Positions 40,994 through 49,415 of a stretch of DNA of 64,000 bases are shown here, one piece after another. The notes beneath the pieces are model-generated. The model did no database searches and had not been told where the DNA came from. It saw nothing but the letters and a program-made list of their open reading frames with translations. The DNA lies in NCBI GenBank assembly GCA_937879855.1, contig CALFMO010000043.1, positions 223,702-287,701 on the forward strand, written 5' to 3'. Position 1 is the stretch's first letter, and each line of letters opens with the position of its first letter. This DNA is from an uncultured Acidobacteriaceae bacterium (lineage in GTDB: Bacteria; Acidobacteriota; Terriglobia; Terriglobales; Acidobacteriaceae). The position numbers and the translations under genes were made by a program.

Positions 40994-41692
40994 TTATTTC
41001 TTAAGTGCGACCGCCAACCCATCACGAATAGGCAGAATTATCGTGTAGAACTCCGGCGCATCATAGAGCTTGCGATTGAACTCGAGGATTGCCTTGGTCC
41101 GCGCGTCGGGATTTTTCTCCGCAACGCGTCCGCTCCAAAGCACGTTGTCCGTGATGAACAGTCCGCCCGTGCGCAAGCGCGGTGCAACGAGGCGCAACAC
41201 TCGCGGGTAGTCTTCCTTGTCGACGTCGTTAAAGATGATGTCGAACTCCTGTTTCTGTTCCGACAAGAATTCCAGAGCGTCGCCGGTATGCATAGTGATG
41301 CGGCTCGAAACGCCTGTGCGCGAGAAGTAGCCCCGAGCGCGTTCCGCATTCTTCGAATCTCCGTCGGTATAAATCACTCGTCCCTGTTCGCCGACCGCCT
41401 GAGCCCACCAAATCGTTGAATAGCCGATCGCGGAGCCCAACTCGAATACACTGCGCGCATTGATCATCAGCGCCAGTTGCAGCAAAACACGCGCTACGGC
41501 CGGGCCCACGATAGGGATCTTATGATCAGTCGCATAGTCTTCCATTTCCATCAGCACCGGATCGCGCTTGGGCAGCATGGAATACAGGTAGTCATCGACC
41601 GGCCCGGCAGTAACGAAGTTGTAGTGCCGCCAACTGCTGCGGGCGCTCATCTTCTCGTTCGACTTCTGGCTTGACTTCTTGCTTGGGCTCAC
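40994..41692 (-). CDS. Class I SAM-dependent O-methyltransferase
   Basis: 232-residue methyltransferase of the catechol/caffeoyl-CoA O-methyltransferase family: FELGSAIGYSTIWWAQAV (motif I), IYTDGDSKNAERA, FDIIFNDVDKEDYP (metal-binding Asp region) and LFITDNVLWSGRV. The GTG start overlaps the stop of the upstream metallo-hydrolase gene (GTGA), so the two are translationally coupled. Substrate unknown. Confidence 0.88.
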   Translation of the reverse strand: MSPSKKSSQKSNEKMSARSSWRHYNFVTAGPVDDYLYSMLPKRDPVLMEMEDYATDHKIPIVGPAVARVLLQLALMINARSVFELGSAIGYSTIWWAQAVGEQGRVIYTDGDSKNAERARGYFSRTGVSSRITMHTGDALEFLSEQKQEFDIIFNDVDKEDYPRVLRLVAPRLRTGGLFITDNVLWSGRVAEKNPDARTKAILEFNRKLYDAPEFYTIILPIRDGLAVALKK

Positions 41693-42432
41693 GCGGTTCT
41701 CTTTCTTGGGGAATGATCAGCTTCGGATGATCCGCTAAGGGTTGTGCCCGGCTTCAGATCGACCACTTCGACATTAGGCACCAGTTTCTGGAGTTCGCTG
41801 GGTCGTCCTGTAAGCACTGGAAAAGTTCCGAAGTGCATGGGGATGACCGACTTGGGTTTCAGTAGATTGCAGGCATAAGCCGCCTCACGCGGCCCCATGG
41901 TGTAGTGATCGCCGATCGGTAGCATGACGATCTCGGGCGCGTAGAGCTCGCGAATAATCGCCATATCGCCAAAAACATTCGTGTCGCCAGCGTGATAGAT
42001 TTTCACCCCATTCGAAAATTCGACAACGTAGCCACAGGCCTCGCCGCCGTAAATCATCTCGTCTCCATCCTGAATGCCGCAGGAATGATCCGCATGCACC
42101 ATCGTGATCTTAATGTCGCCCACGGTCTGCGTTCCGCCTTTGTTCATTTCGGCGATCTGTTTAGCGCCTTTCTTACCTAACCACCGCGCCAACTCAGGAA
42201 TTCCGACCACCACCGGATTGTGTTGCTTGCAAATCTCAACCGCATCGCCGATGTGGTCGCCGTGACCGTGAGTGCACAGCAACACGTCGACCTTCTTAAC
42301 TTTCTTTTCAGCCTCAGGGCACATGGGATTATTCATGACCCAGGGATCAATGATGACGGTCTCTCCGGCGGGAGTTTCGATGCGGAACGTCGCATGTCCC
42401 AACCACGTGAGTTTGAGGTCTTTGAGGTTCAT
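41689..42432 (-). CDS. Metallo-beta-lactamase-fold hydrolase (UPF0173 type)
   Basis: 247-residue hydrolase with LTWLGHATFRIE, the zinc motif THGHGDH, HADHSCG, YHAGDTNVFGD and IPMHFGTFP, matching the UPF0173/YtkL-like group of metal-dependent hydrolases. Biological substrate not known. It is the first gene of a two-gene unit with the methyltransferase and diverges from hpt by 56 bp. Confidence 0.9.
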   Translation of the reverse strand: MNLKDLKLTWLGHATFRIETPAGETVIIDPWVMNNPMCPEAEKKVKKVDVLLCTHGHGDHIGDAVEICKQHNPVVVGIPELARWLGKKGAKQIAEMNKGGTQTVGDIKITMVHADHSCGIQDGDEMIYGGEACGYVVEFSNGVKIYHAGDTNVFGDMAIIRELYAPEIVMLPIGDHYTMGPREAAYACNLLKPKSVIPMHFGTFPVLTGRPSELQKLVPNVEVVDLKPGTTLSGSSEADHSPRKRTA

Positions 42433-42488
42433 AGTTTAATCGCTCCTCTTTTTCACAAATGATTCTTCCTAGTTTAATATGAAACGCC

Positions 42489-43040
42489 ATGACAGAACTC
42501 AAGGTGCTGATTCCGCGGCAGGACATCGCCAAGCGCGTAAAAGAACTCGGCGCGCAAATCACCAAAGATTTTGCCGGAGAATCGGTCATTCTCGTCGGCG
42601 TGCTGAAAGGCGCGGCAATTTTTCTTTCCGATCTGGCGCGGCATATCGACCTCGACTCGACGTTCGATTTCATCGGAGTCTCCAGTTACGGCAACCGCCC
42701 CAGCCCCACTCAGGAACTCAAAAGCGGCTGGGACTCGACGGGTGAGGTGAAGCTGACTAAGGACGTAGACCAATCAATGAAAGACAAGAACGTAATTGTG
42801 GTGGAAGACATTCTCGACACCGGCCTCACGCTTACGGTTCTGAAAAAGCTGCTCATGGCGCATCAGCCCAAGTCGCTGAAGATTGCGGCGTTGCTCGACA
42901 AGCCTTCGCGACGCAAGCTCCCCCTGGAAGGTGACTACGTTGGTTTCAAGATCCCCGATGAATTTGTGGTTGGCTACGGACTGGACTACGCGGAAAAATA
43001 TCGTAACCTCTCCGACATTTGCATTGTGCCCCGCGAATAG
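42489..43040 (+). CDS. hpt: Hypoxanthine phosphoribosyltransferase
   Basis: Purine salvage enzyme converting hypoxanthine (and guanine) with PRPP to the nucleotide. The PRPP-binding motif VVEDILDTGLTL spans 104-115; the flexible loop SSYGN lies at 65-69 and LLDKPSRRK matches the family. 183 residues, standard length. Confidence 0.95.
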   Translation: MTELKVLIPRQDIAKRVKELGAQITKDFAGESVILVGVLKGAAIFLSDLARHIDLDSTFDFIGVSSYGNRPSPTQELKSGWDSTGEVKLTKDVDQSMKDKNVIVVEDILDTGLTLTVLKKLLMAHQPKSLKIAALLDKPSRRKLPLEGDYVGFKIPDEFVVGYGLDYAEKYRNLSDICIVPRE

Positions 43041-43136
43041 TCTCGAGCCGCACAACGCGGGAATTCCGATACGCCCTTTGAGCCGCTGCCCTCCCGCGCA
43101 CCGGGAACTGGAAACGCGGCTGCTATCATACCAACG

Positions 43137-44906
43137 ATGGGTTCCGTGATTTCCAAGCCGGATCGCTTGCCGGTCGAGTCGTTGCTGCTCGACGTCGCCG
43201 ACGCTCTGGCCACGTCGCTCGACCTGGACACAACCGTCCGCCGTGTCGCCGAAGTTGTCCGCAAAGTCATCGATTACGAAATTTTTGCCATTCTGTTGCT
43301 CAACGAAAAGACGCAGGAACTGCGGTTTCGCTTTCAGATCGGGTATCCTCCGGAATTTGCCGAACGCAGCCGGATCAAAGTGGGCGAGGGTGTGACCGGG
43401 CAGGCCGCGCAGCTCCGCCAAGCGGTCCTGATTGATGATGTGACGCAGGACTCGCGCTATATCGAAGCGGTCCCAAACGTCCGTTCGGAACTGGCCGTTC
43501 CGCTGATGACCAAGAACCGTGTCATCGGCGTAATCGATATCGAGGCGCGAGAACCCGGCTATTTCAACGAAGAGCACGTGCGGGTGCTCACGCTGGTAGC
43601 TTCACGCATGGCGGCCGGGATCGAAAATGCGCAGCTCTACACGCGCACCACAAAGCAGGCCCGCATTCTGTTGCTGCTCAATGAGATTGCGCGGGAACTG
43701 ACTTCGATCCTGAACCTGGACGAGTTGCTTGGTCGGATCGCAGAACTGGTGCGCCGCTTGATCGACTACCAGATGTTCAGCATTCTTTTGCTCGACGCTT
43801 CGGGCGAGAAACTGGAGCACCGTTTCTCCCTGCGGTTTAATGAAAACATTCATCTGAAGCATGAAATTCCACTGGGGCGTGGTTTGGTCGGCGCCGCCGC
43901 CGAGAGCCAGCGGGCGGTGTTGGTATCCGACGTCACCAAGGACCCGCGCTACGTCCAGGCGAATCCTGAGACGCGATCCGAACTTGCGGTTCCGCTTATA
44001 TACAAGGGCAAAGTGATTGGCGTACTCGACCTGGAGCACACACGGCGCGGCTTTTTCACCGAAGAACATCAGCGCACGATGACTACTCTGGCCGCGCAGA
44101 TTGCCATCGCGATTGAGAACGCGCGCCTGTATGAAGAAATCGAGCGGCAAGAGCGGCGATTGGAGCGGGATCTGGCCCTGGCCCGCGAGTTACAAGGAAG
44201 GCTGCTGCCGCAAGCGAATCCGAAACTCGCTCATCTGGACGTTGCTGCGAAATTCGTTCCGGCAAGGGCCATTGGCGGCGACTTGTACGACTTCATACCC
44301 TATTCAATGTCGCGGCTTGGCATCGTGATCGGCGACGTCAGCGGAAAGGGCGCGCCCGCGGCCATCTATGCCGCGCTGGTAAGTGGCATTATCCGGTCGC
44401 ATGCTCCCATCGAGCCGGGACCGGCGGAAATGCTTTCTGCAGTCAATCTGTCGTTGGCCGAACGCCGCATCGAGGCGCAGTTTGTCTCCATCATTTACGC
44501 CGTCTGGGATGACGAGAGCCGTACGCTGGCCGTTGCTAACTCAGGGCTTCCCCGACCTATTTATGTTCACGCAAAGGATGAGGTCATCGAGGCCGTCGAA
44601 GCCACCGGCCTGCCCCTTGGCCTGTTTGACGAAGCCGACTACGATGAATTCAAGTTCCGCATGAAGCCGGGAGATATGTTCGTATTTTTCAGCGACGGCA
44701 TTCTCGATGCTCGCAATCGCAAGGGCGAGCTTTTCGGTCGCGGCCGGGTGGAACGAATCATCGCCGAGTGCGAGGGAAAGTCGGCGACCTGTGTTGTGGA
44801 TTCACTTTTCAAGGCAGCCGCCGAACACTCGGCGGGCGTGGAAACCTTCGATGACCAGACGGTCGTCGCCATTCGGGTGCGCAGCGGCACCCCCAAGAAG
44901 AAATGA
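43137..44906 (+). CDS. Tandem-GAF SpoIIE/PP2C phosphatase
   Basis: Soluble signalling phosphatase of 589 residues: GAF domain 1 (about 15-165), GAF domain 2 (185-335), a coiled-coil linker (340-365), then the SpoIIE/RsbU-like PP2C domain with GGDLYDFIPYS, VIGDVSGKGAPAAIYAAL, YVFFSDGILDARN-like FFSDG and FDDQTVVAIRV. Such proteins usually dephosphorylate anti-anti-sigma factors in partner-switching pathways. The two GAF domains are internal repeats. The lysA start overlaps its stop (ATGA). Confidence 0.92.
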   Translation: MGSVISKPDRLPVESLLLDVADALATSLDLDTTVRRVAEVVRKVIDYEIFAILLLNEKTQELRFRFQIGYPPEFAERSRIKVGEGVTGQAAQLRQAVLIDDVTQDSRYIEAVPNVRSELAVPLMTKNRVIGVIDIEAREPGYFNEEHVRVLTLVASRMAAGIENAQLYTRTTKQARILLLLNEIARELTSILNLDELLGRIAELVRRLIDYQMFSILLLDASGEKLEHRFSLRFNENIHLKHEIPLGRGLVGAAAESQRAVLVSDVTKDPRYVQANPETRSELAVPLIYKGKVIGVLDLEHTRRGFFTEEHQRTMTTLAAQIAIAIENARLYEEIERQERRLERDLALARELQGRLLPQANPKLAHLDVAAKFVPARAIGGDLYDFIPYSMSRLGIVIGDVSGKGAPAAIYAALVSGIIRSHAPIEPGPAEMLSAVNLSLAERRIEAQFVSIIYAVWDDESRTLAVANSGLPRPIYVHAKDEVIEAVEATGLPLGLFDEADYDEFKFRMKPGDMFVFFSDGILDARNRKGELFGRGRVERIIAECEGKSATCVVDSLFKAAAEHSAGVETFDDQTVVAIRVRSGTPKKK

Positions 44907-46231
44907 CCTCGCGCAGTCAAAAGCCAGTCGCACGCCCTCCCGGATTCGCCTATCGCGAGATGAAACACGGCATCTTTCGGCGGGGCGGCCAGTTCGTCTT
45001 GCACTGCGAAGGCGTGGCTCTGCCGAAACTGGCCGAGCAGCACGGCACGCCTCTATATGTGTATTCGGCTAGTGCGATCCGTGAGCGCTACGACGCTTTC
45101 GACGCCGCGTTTCGTGATGTGCCGCATACCATCTGCTATTCCGTCAAAGCGAATTCAAACCTCACCATCCTGCGAACCTTAGCCCGGAAGGGATGTGGCT
45201 TCGACGTGGTCTCCGGCGGAGAACTGGAACGCGTGCTCACGGCGGACCGCAAAGCTGCCAAGAGAGTGGTGTTCTCCGGCGTGGGCAAGACGCGGGAGGA
45301 ACTGACTGGTGCGTTAAAAGCAGGAATCATGCTTTTCAACGTTGAGAGCGAGTCAGAACTGTGGGCGCTCGCGGAATGCGCCGGTCGAATGCGTAAGGCA
45401 GCCCCGATGGCCCTGCGGGTCAATCCTGATGTTTCGGCAGAAACTCATCCCTACATTTCTACGGGCTTACGCAAGCACAAATTCGGAGTACCCATCCGCG
45501 ATGCGCGAACGCTTTACGCAAAGTCTTCGGGCGCGCGGTATCTGAAGGTCTGCGGAGTAAGTGTTCACATTGGCTCGCAGATCACCGACGTCGCACCATT
45601 TGGCGAAGCCATGACGCGTGTGGGCGATTTGGTGCGCGAACTGCGCACCGACGGTCACCGTATTGACTACATCGATGCGGGCGGCGGGCTGGGCATTGCC
45701 TACGAAAAACCCAGCGCCGAAAATTTTTCAGCCGAGGCAACAGCATATGCGCGAGCACTCGCCACACCCTTGCGAGGTTTGGACGTTACGCTACTCTTGG
45801 AGCCGGGACGCTCGATTGTAGGCCCCGCTGGCATTTTGCTCACTTCCGTGATCTATCGCAAAGCCAATGACGGCAAGCGCTTCCTGGTGGTCGACGCCGC
45901 GATGAACGATTTGATCCGGCCCGCTCTTTACGGTGCCTATCACGAGATTGTCCCAGTCACACAGACTCCCGAATCCGTAACGAAATCGGAAGTCACCGAC
46001 ATCGTAGGCCCTGTATGCGAGACCGGAGATTTCTTCGCCCGCGACCGCGAGTTACCGCTGGTCGATGAAGGAGACCTGCTCGCGATTCTGGATGCCGGGG
46101 CTTACGGAATGGTGCTGGCATCAAACTACAACACGCGCCCCCGCGCTGCGGAGGTGCTGGTCTCGGGCAAGTCAGTGAAAGTAATTCGGCGGCGTGAAAA
46201 ACTCTCGGATCTCCTGCGCGCTGAGACTTGA
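44903..46231 (+). CDS. lysA: Diaminopimelate decarboxylase
   Basis: PLP-dependent last enzyme of lysine synthesis. Pyridoxal lysine K82 in CYSVKANSN, HIGSQITD, the glycine-rich IDAGGGLGIAYE, and GPVCETGDFFARD near the C-terminus are all present. 442 residues. Overlaps the phosphatase gene by 4 bp, an unexpected operon partner for a biosynthetic gene. Confidence 0.95.
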   Translation: MTSRSQKPVARPPGFAYREMKHGIFRRGGQFVLHCEGVALPKLAEQHGTPLYVYSASAIRERYDAFDAAFRDVPHTICYSVKANSNLTILRTLARKGCGFDVVSGGELERVLTADRKAAKRVVFSGVGKTREELTGALKAGIMLFNVESESELWALAECAGRMRKAAPMALRVNPDVSAETHPYISTGLRKHKFGVPIRDARTLYAKSSGARYLKVCGVSVHIGSQITDVAPFGEAMTRVGDLVRELRTDGHRIDYIDAGGGLGIAYEKPSAENFSAEATAYARALATPLRGLDVTLLLEPGRSIVGPAGILLTSVIYRKANDGKRFLVVDAAMNDLIRPALYGAYHEIVPVTQTPESVTKSEVTDIVGPVCETGDFFARDRELPLVDEGDLLAILDAGAYGMVLASNYNTRPRAAEVLVSGKSVKVIRRREKLSDLLRAET

Positions 46232-46240
46232 CGCCCTAAC

Positions 46241-47119
46241 TCACAAGTCTCCGTTTTTTCTTTCACCCCACTTGAGCTTGGTGCGCAGCACATGAAAGAA
46301 ATCCGTTCCGGTGCGGAAGAGATTCACCTGATGCTCGGAGCGGCGGCAGCGCACGCGGTCGCCGTCGCGCAGATCAAGGCCCGGTTGTCCGTCCAGACTC
46401 AGGTAAGCGACCTCTTCCTCGCTGCGCAGCAGGATTTCAATCTCTACCGAATCGGGTACGACCAGCGGGCGATGCGTGAGAGAGTGCGGCGCCACCGGCG
46501 TCAACACAAAAGCCTTGACGCTGGGCATCAGCACCGGCCCCCCAGCGGATAGAGAATACGCCGTCGAACCGGTCGGCGTGGCTACGATGATCCCGTCCGC
46601 CCGATAGCTGGAAACGAATGCCTTATCGATATAAAGGTCGTAGGTATTGAGACGGGCGAGTGCGGTCTTATTCACGACCGCGTCGTTGAAGACAAGGTAG
46701 GTCCCTCGAATCTCGTCTCCACGCAATAACTCGACTTCCATGAGTGAGCGATGTTCGACTGCGGCGCGCCCCTGCACAATCGCCTCGAGCATCGTAAAGA
46801 GCGACTGGAGTGGCACCTCCGTCAGAAATCCCAGTGACCCCAGGTTGACGCCAAGCAGAGGAACATCGATGGCGGCGGTGACGCGAGCGGCCGACAAGAG
46901 TGTTCCATCGCCGCCCAGAACCACTACCAGATCGAGCGCCTGCGACGCCATCTCTGCGCGTGGCACAATCGGTTGCCCGCCGGTGTAGTTCGAAGTCTGC
47001 TCATCGATGATGACCCTGTAGCCGTGTTCAGCGAACCATTGGAGAAGGCCGGGAATAATCTGCGCCACCTGAGGGCGATCGGGCCGCGAAATGATGGCGG
47101 CGGTTTTGTGGGTGGCCAT
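46241..47119 (-). CDS. nadK: NAD kinase
   Basis: ATP-NAD kinase that makes NADP. GGDGT at 69-73, LGFLTEV, the ATPTGSTAYSLSAGGP motif and APHSLTHRPLV are diagnostic; FNDAVVNK stands at the usual NE/D position. 292 residues. It lies 65 bp downstream of tlyA, the common tlyA-nadK order. It converges with lysA, 9 bp apart. Confidence 0.95.
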   Translation of the reverse strand: MATHKTAAIISRPDRPQVAQIIPGLLQWFAEHGYRVIIDEQTSNYTGGQPIVPRAEMASQALDLVVVLGGDGTLLSAARVTAAIDVPLLGVNLGSLGFLTEVPLQSLFTMLEAIVQGRAAVEHRSLMEVELLRGDEIRGTYLVFNDAVVNKTALARLNTYDLYIDKAFVSSYRADGIIVATPTGSTAYSLSAGGPVLMPSVKAFVLTPVAPHSLTHRPLVVPDSVEIEILLRSEEEVAYLSLDGQPGLDLRDGDRVRCRRSEHQVNLFRTGTDFFHVLRTKLKWGERKNGDL

Positions 47120-47155
47120 AGGGAAAAGGAGATTGTACAGAAATTCAAGGACTTA

Positions 47156-47183
47156 ACCACAGAGGACACAGAGAACACGAAGG
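47156..47183 (+). repeat. Dispersed repeat, family B (copy 3)
   Basis: ACCACAGAGGACACAGAGAA followed by CACGAAGG, filling most of the tlyA-nadK gap. Related to the copies at 18783 and 38096. Confidence 0.5.
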
Positions 47184-47184
47184 A

Positions 47185-47940
47185 CTAGAACACGCCATAG
47201 AGCAGGAACTCGCGATTGCCTTCCGCCCCCAAAATAGGCGATTCAATTGAATCAGTTTGAGTCGCGCCCCGACTTCGCAGGGCGCGATCGACTTTCTCTA
47301 CAGCTGCGACCTGGGCGGCCGCGTCGCGCACAATGCCCCCCTTTCCCACATATTCCTTACCCGCTTCGAATTGAGGCTTCACCAGCACCACGAGCTGTCG
47401 GCCGTGGCGCTCCTCGGGCGATTCTGGAAAAGCAGCGCCAATCGTGGCCGGCAAGACGAGAGTTGCAGAGATAAACGAAACGTCCATCGCGATGAAATCC
47501 ACCGCAATGCCAACCGCCTCACGCGTCAGATAGCGGGCGTTGGTTTTTTCCAGGAGCCGAACCCTCGCATCCTGGCGAAGCCTGAAGTCCATTTGTCCGT
47601 AGCCGGTGTCCACCGCGATGACTCGCGAAGCGCCATGCTGCAGAAGACAGTCAGTAAAACCTCCGGTGGATGCGCCGACGTCAAGACATATTTTCTCCGC
47701 AACCGAGATATTCCAATGTTGGAGCGCCCGCTGCAATTTCAGGCCACCGCGGCTCACGTACTTCAAATCTTCACCGAGCAGGCGAATCACGCACTCCGCG
47801 GAGACTGGCGCGCCGGCCTTCTCGAGTTTCTGATCGTCAACCAGTACCTTGCCCGCAAGAATCAGAGACTGTGCGCGCTCGCGCGAGGCTGCGAGTCCAC
47901 GCTCCACAAGAAGTTTGTCGAGTCTAACTTTCAAATTCAT
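47185..47940 (-). CDS. tlyA: TlyA-family rRNA methyltransferase
   Basis: S4 RNA-binding domain (1-60: RLDKLLVERGLAASRERAQ) followed by an FtsJ-like methyltransferase with SAM motif DVGASTGGFTDC (87-98), DTGYGQMDFRL and MDVSFIS. TlyA proteins 2'-O-methylate ribosomal RNA. 251 residues. Upstream of nadK in the same direction. Confidence 0.92.
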   Translation of the reverse strand: MNLKVRLDKLLVERGLAASRERAQSLILAGKVLVDDQKLEKAGAPVSAECVIRLLGEDLKYVSRGGLKLQRALQHWNISVAEKICLDVGASTGGFTDCLLQHGASRVIAVDTGYGQMDFRLRQDARVRLLEKTNARYLTREAVGIAVDFIAMDVSFISATLVLPATIGAAFPESPEERHGRQLVVLVKPQFEAGKEYVGKGGIVRDAAAQVAAVEKVDRALRSRGATQTDSIESPILGAEGNREFLLYGVF

Positions 47941-48036
47941 TTGCTCGCGAGTTCTACCACGAAAGTGCCAGCACCCGCTTCAGTGCAAAGTGTTGAAGCA
48001 TCTCTCAGTGAATCACTTACGAAGAGGGTTAGGGCC

Positions 48037-48070
48037 TTTTCCACAGAATTTTCCACGAACATGTTGAAAA
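48037..48070. other. Cluster of three DnaA-box-like motifs
   Basis: TTTTCCACA (48037-48045) and TTTTCCACG (48049-48057) are direct repeats 12 bp apart, and the reverse strand of 48062-48070 reads TTTTCAACA. The first differs from the consensus TTATCCACA at one position. Located between tlyA and yebC; function unproven. Confidence 0.3.
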
Positions 48071-48118
48071 CTTCGGTCCGCAGAATGCTTCAATCATCGC
48101 CGAAGCTTAGTCGGCTAA

Positions 48119-48150
48119 CAACAAAAGCCGCCCGAACGAGGGCGGCTCTT
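48119..48150 (-). terminator. Intrinsic terminator of yebC
   Basis: On the reverse strand AGCCGCCC, loop TCGTTC, GGGCGGCT then TTTGTTGTT, 21-45 bp after the yebC stop. An 8-bp GC-rich stem with a T-rich tail. Confidence 0.85.
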
Positions 48151-48170
48151 GAACTTGCTCGTGATAAGAA

Positions 48171-48920
48171 CTATCCGGCGACTTCTTCCAACAACTTCTG
48201 ATCGATGTCGAAATTAGCGTGCACATTTTGCACGTCATCGTGATCTTCGAGCGCTTCCATCAAACGGATCATGGTGCTGGCGGCCTGCCCTTCCAGTTTG
48301 ATGTAATTCTGCGGAATGAACGCCACGCTGGAAGACGCTGGAGTGATACCGGCTTTCTTCACCGCCTCAAGCACCGCTTCATAGGCGGAAGGCTCGGTCG
48401 TGATCTCCCAATTGTCGCCGTCATCGTTCAGATCCTCGCCGCCCGATTCGAGGACGATGTTCATCAGGTCGTCCTCTTTCGCCGCGCTCTTGGGGATGAT
48501 GATGTCGCCCTTCTTGTGGAACATCCAGGAAACGGCGCCGGCTTCCGCCATGTTGCCACCATTCTTGCCAAAAACGTGGCGGATTTCGCTGACGGTGCGA
48601 TTGCGGTTGTCGGTGTTAATGTCAAGCAAGATTGCTACTCCGCCAGGTCCGTAGCCTTCGAGCGAAAACTCCTCGTAGGTCGCGCCGGGCAACTCGCCCG
48701 TACCGCGCTGGATGGCCCGCTTGATGTTATCGGCCGGCATATTCTCGGCCTTGGCCGCAACGATGGCGCCGCGCAGTCGCGGGTTGGAGTCAGGATCGCC
48801 GCCGCCGTTCTTTGCGGCGATGCTGATTTCCTTAATTAGGCGGGTGAAAATCTTGCCGCGCTTGGCGTCGAGCGCGCCCTTCTTGTGCTTGATTGTGGCC
48901 CATTTTGAATGGCCAGACAT
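48171..48920 (-). CDS. yebC: YebC/PmpR-family protein
   Basis: Conserved protein of the YebC/TACO1 family, 249 residues: MSGHSKWATIKHKKGALDAK, RGAIVAAKAENMPADNI, FGKNGGNMAEAGAVSWMF. Members have been described as DNA-binding regulators and more recently as translation factors that relieve stalling at proline-rich stretches. GAGGT precedes the ATG. A monocistronic unit with its own terminator. Confidence 0.95.
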   Translation of the reverse strand: MSGHSKWATIKHKKGALDAKRGKIFTRLIKEISIAAKNGGGDPDSNPRLRGAIVAAKAENMPADNIKRAIQRGTGELPGATYEEFSLEGYGPGGVAILLDINTDNRNRTVSEIRHVFGKNGGNMAEAGAVSWMFHKKGDIIIPKSAAKEDDLMNIVLESGGEDLNDDGDNWEITTEPSAYEAVLEAVKKAGITPASSSVAFIPQNYIKLEGQAASTMIRLMEALEDHDDVQNVHANFDIDQKLLEEVAG

Positions 48921-49415
48921 GGTTAGACCTCGTATCTAAAGATCCGTCTTTAAAGAACGCTGAATGGCGCAGGATTCGCCTTCAGAGGAGATCACAGGAT
49001 TGCCTCGGTTCTTATGCAGGCGAAATCGAATTATAGCATGGACCCTCGAGCTATCCGCACCGATATTGATGGTTACCTCCGAGGCACGCGCCTCCAAGAC
49101 TGCGCTTGCGATGCGTGGCACCAGGCGGCTACGGTAACGACCTTACCCCTCCGGAGCCATTTTCATTAAGCAAATCAGAACGTAAGTTGACAAGGAGCAG
49201 CTTTCGGGGGAGGGCTGCTCAAAGCGGATGCGCCCCGGTCCACTCCGGGGCGTGTTCGTCTTCCGCCGAACCGATCCTGCGCCTTCCGGCGTGAGTACGT
49301 GGATTCCAGACGGTCGCCTTCTCGGTCAGCCCTATCGCACTAGGCTCACTACCCTTGACTGTGTTCGTTATCGCACCTAACATGCCAAGCAGGGCGCGTG
49401 ATTCTGTAATCACTT
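48921..49415. other. 495-bp intergenic region with two hairpins and a promoter
   Basis: No convincing ORF. It holds two strong hairpins: GAGCAGC (49195-49201) with GCTGCTC (49214-49220), and CGCCCCGG (49231-49238) with CCGGGGCG (49245-49252). The kinase promoter follows at 49355-49383. A small RNA ending at the second hairpin is possible, but there is no T tract. Confidence 0.45.
49355..49383 (+). promoter_or_regulatory. Sigma-70-type promoter of the kinase gene
   Basis: -35 TTGACT (49355-49360), 17-bp spacer, -10 TAACAT (49378-49383). The predicted leader of about 26 nt contains an inverted repeat GTGATT-CTGT-AATCAC (49398-49413) right before the ATG and no ribosome binding site. Confidence 0.55.

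Noticed and set aside
47257..48201. 314-codon forward ORF
   Set aside because: Antisense to tlyA and its upstream region; no motifs.
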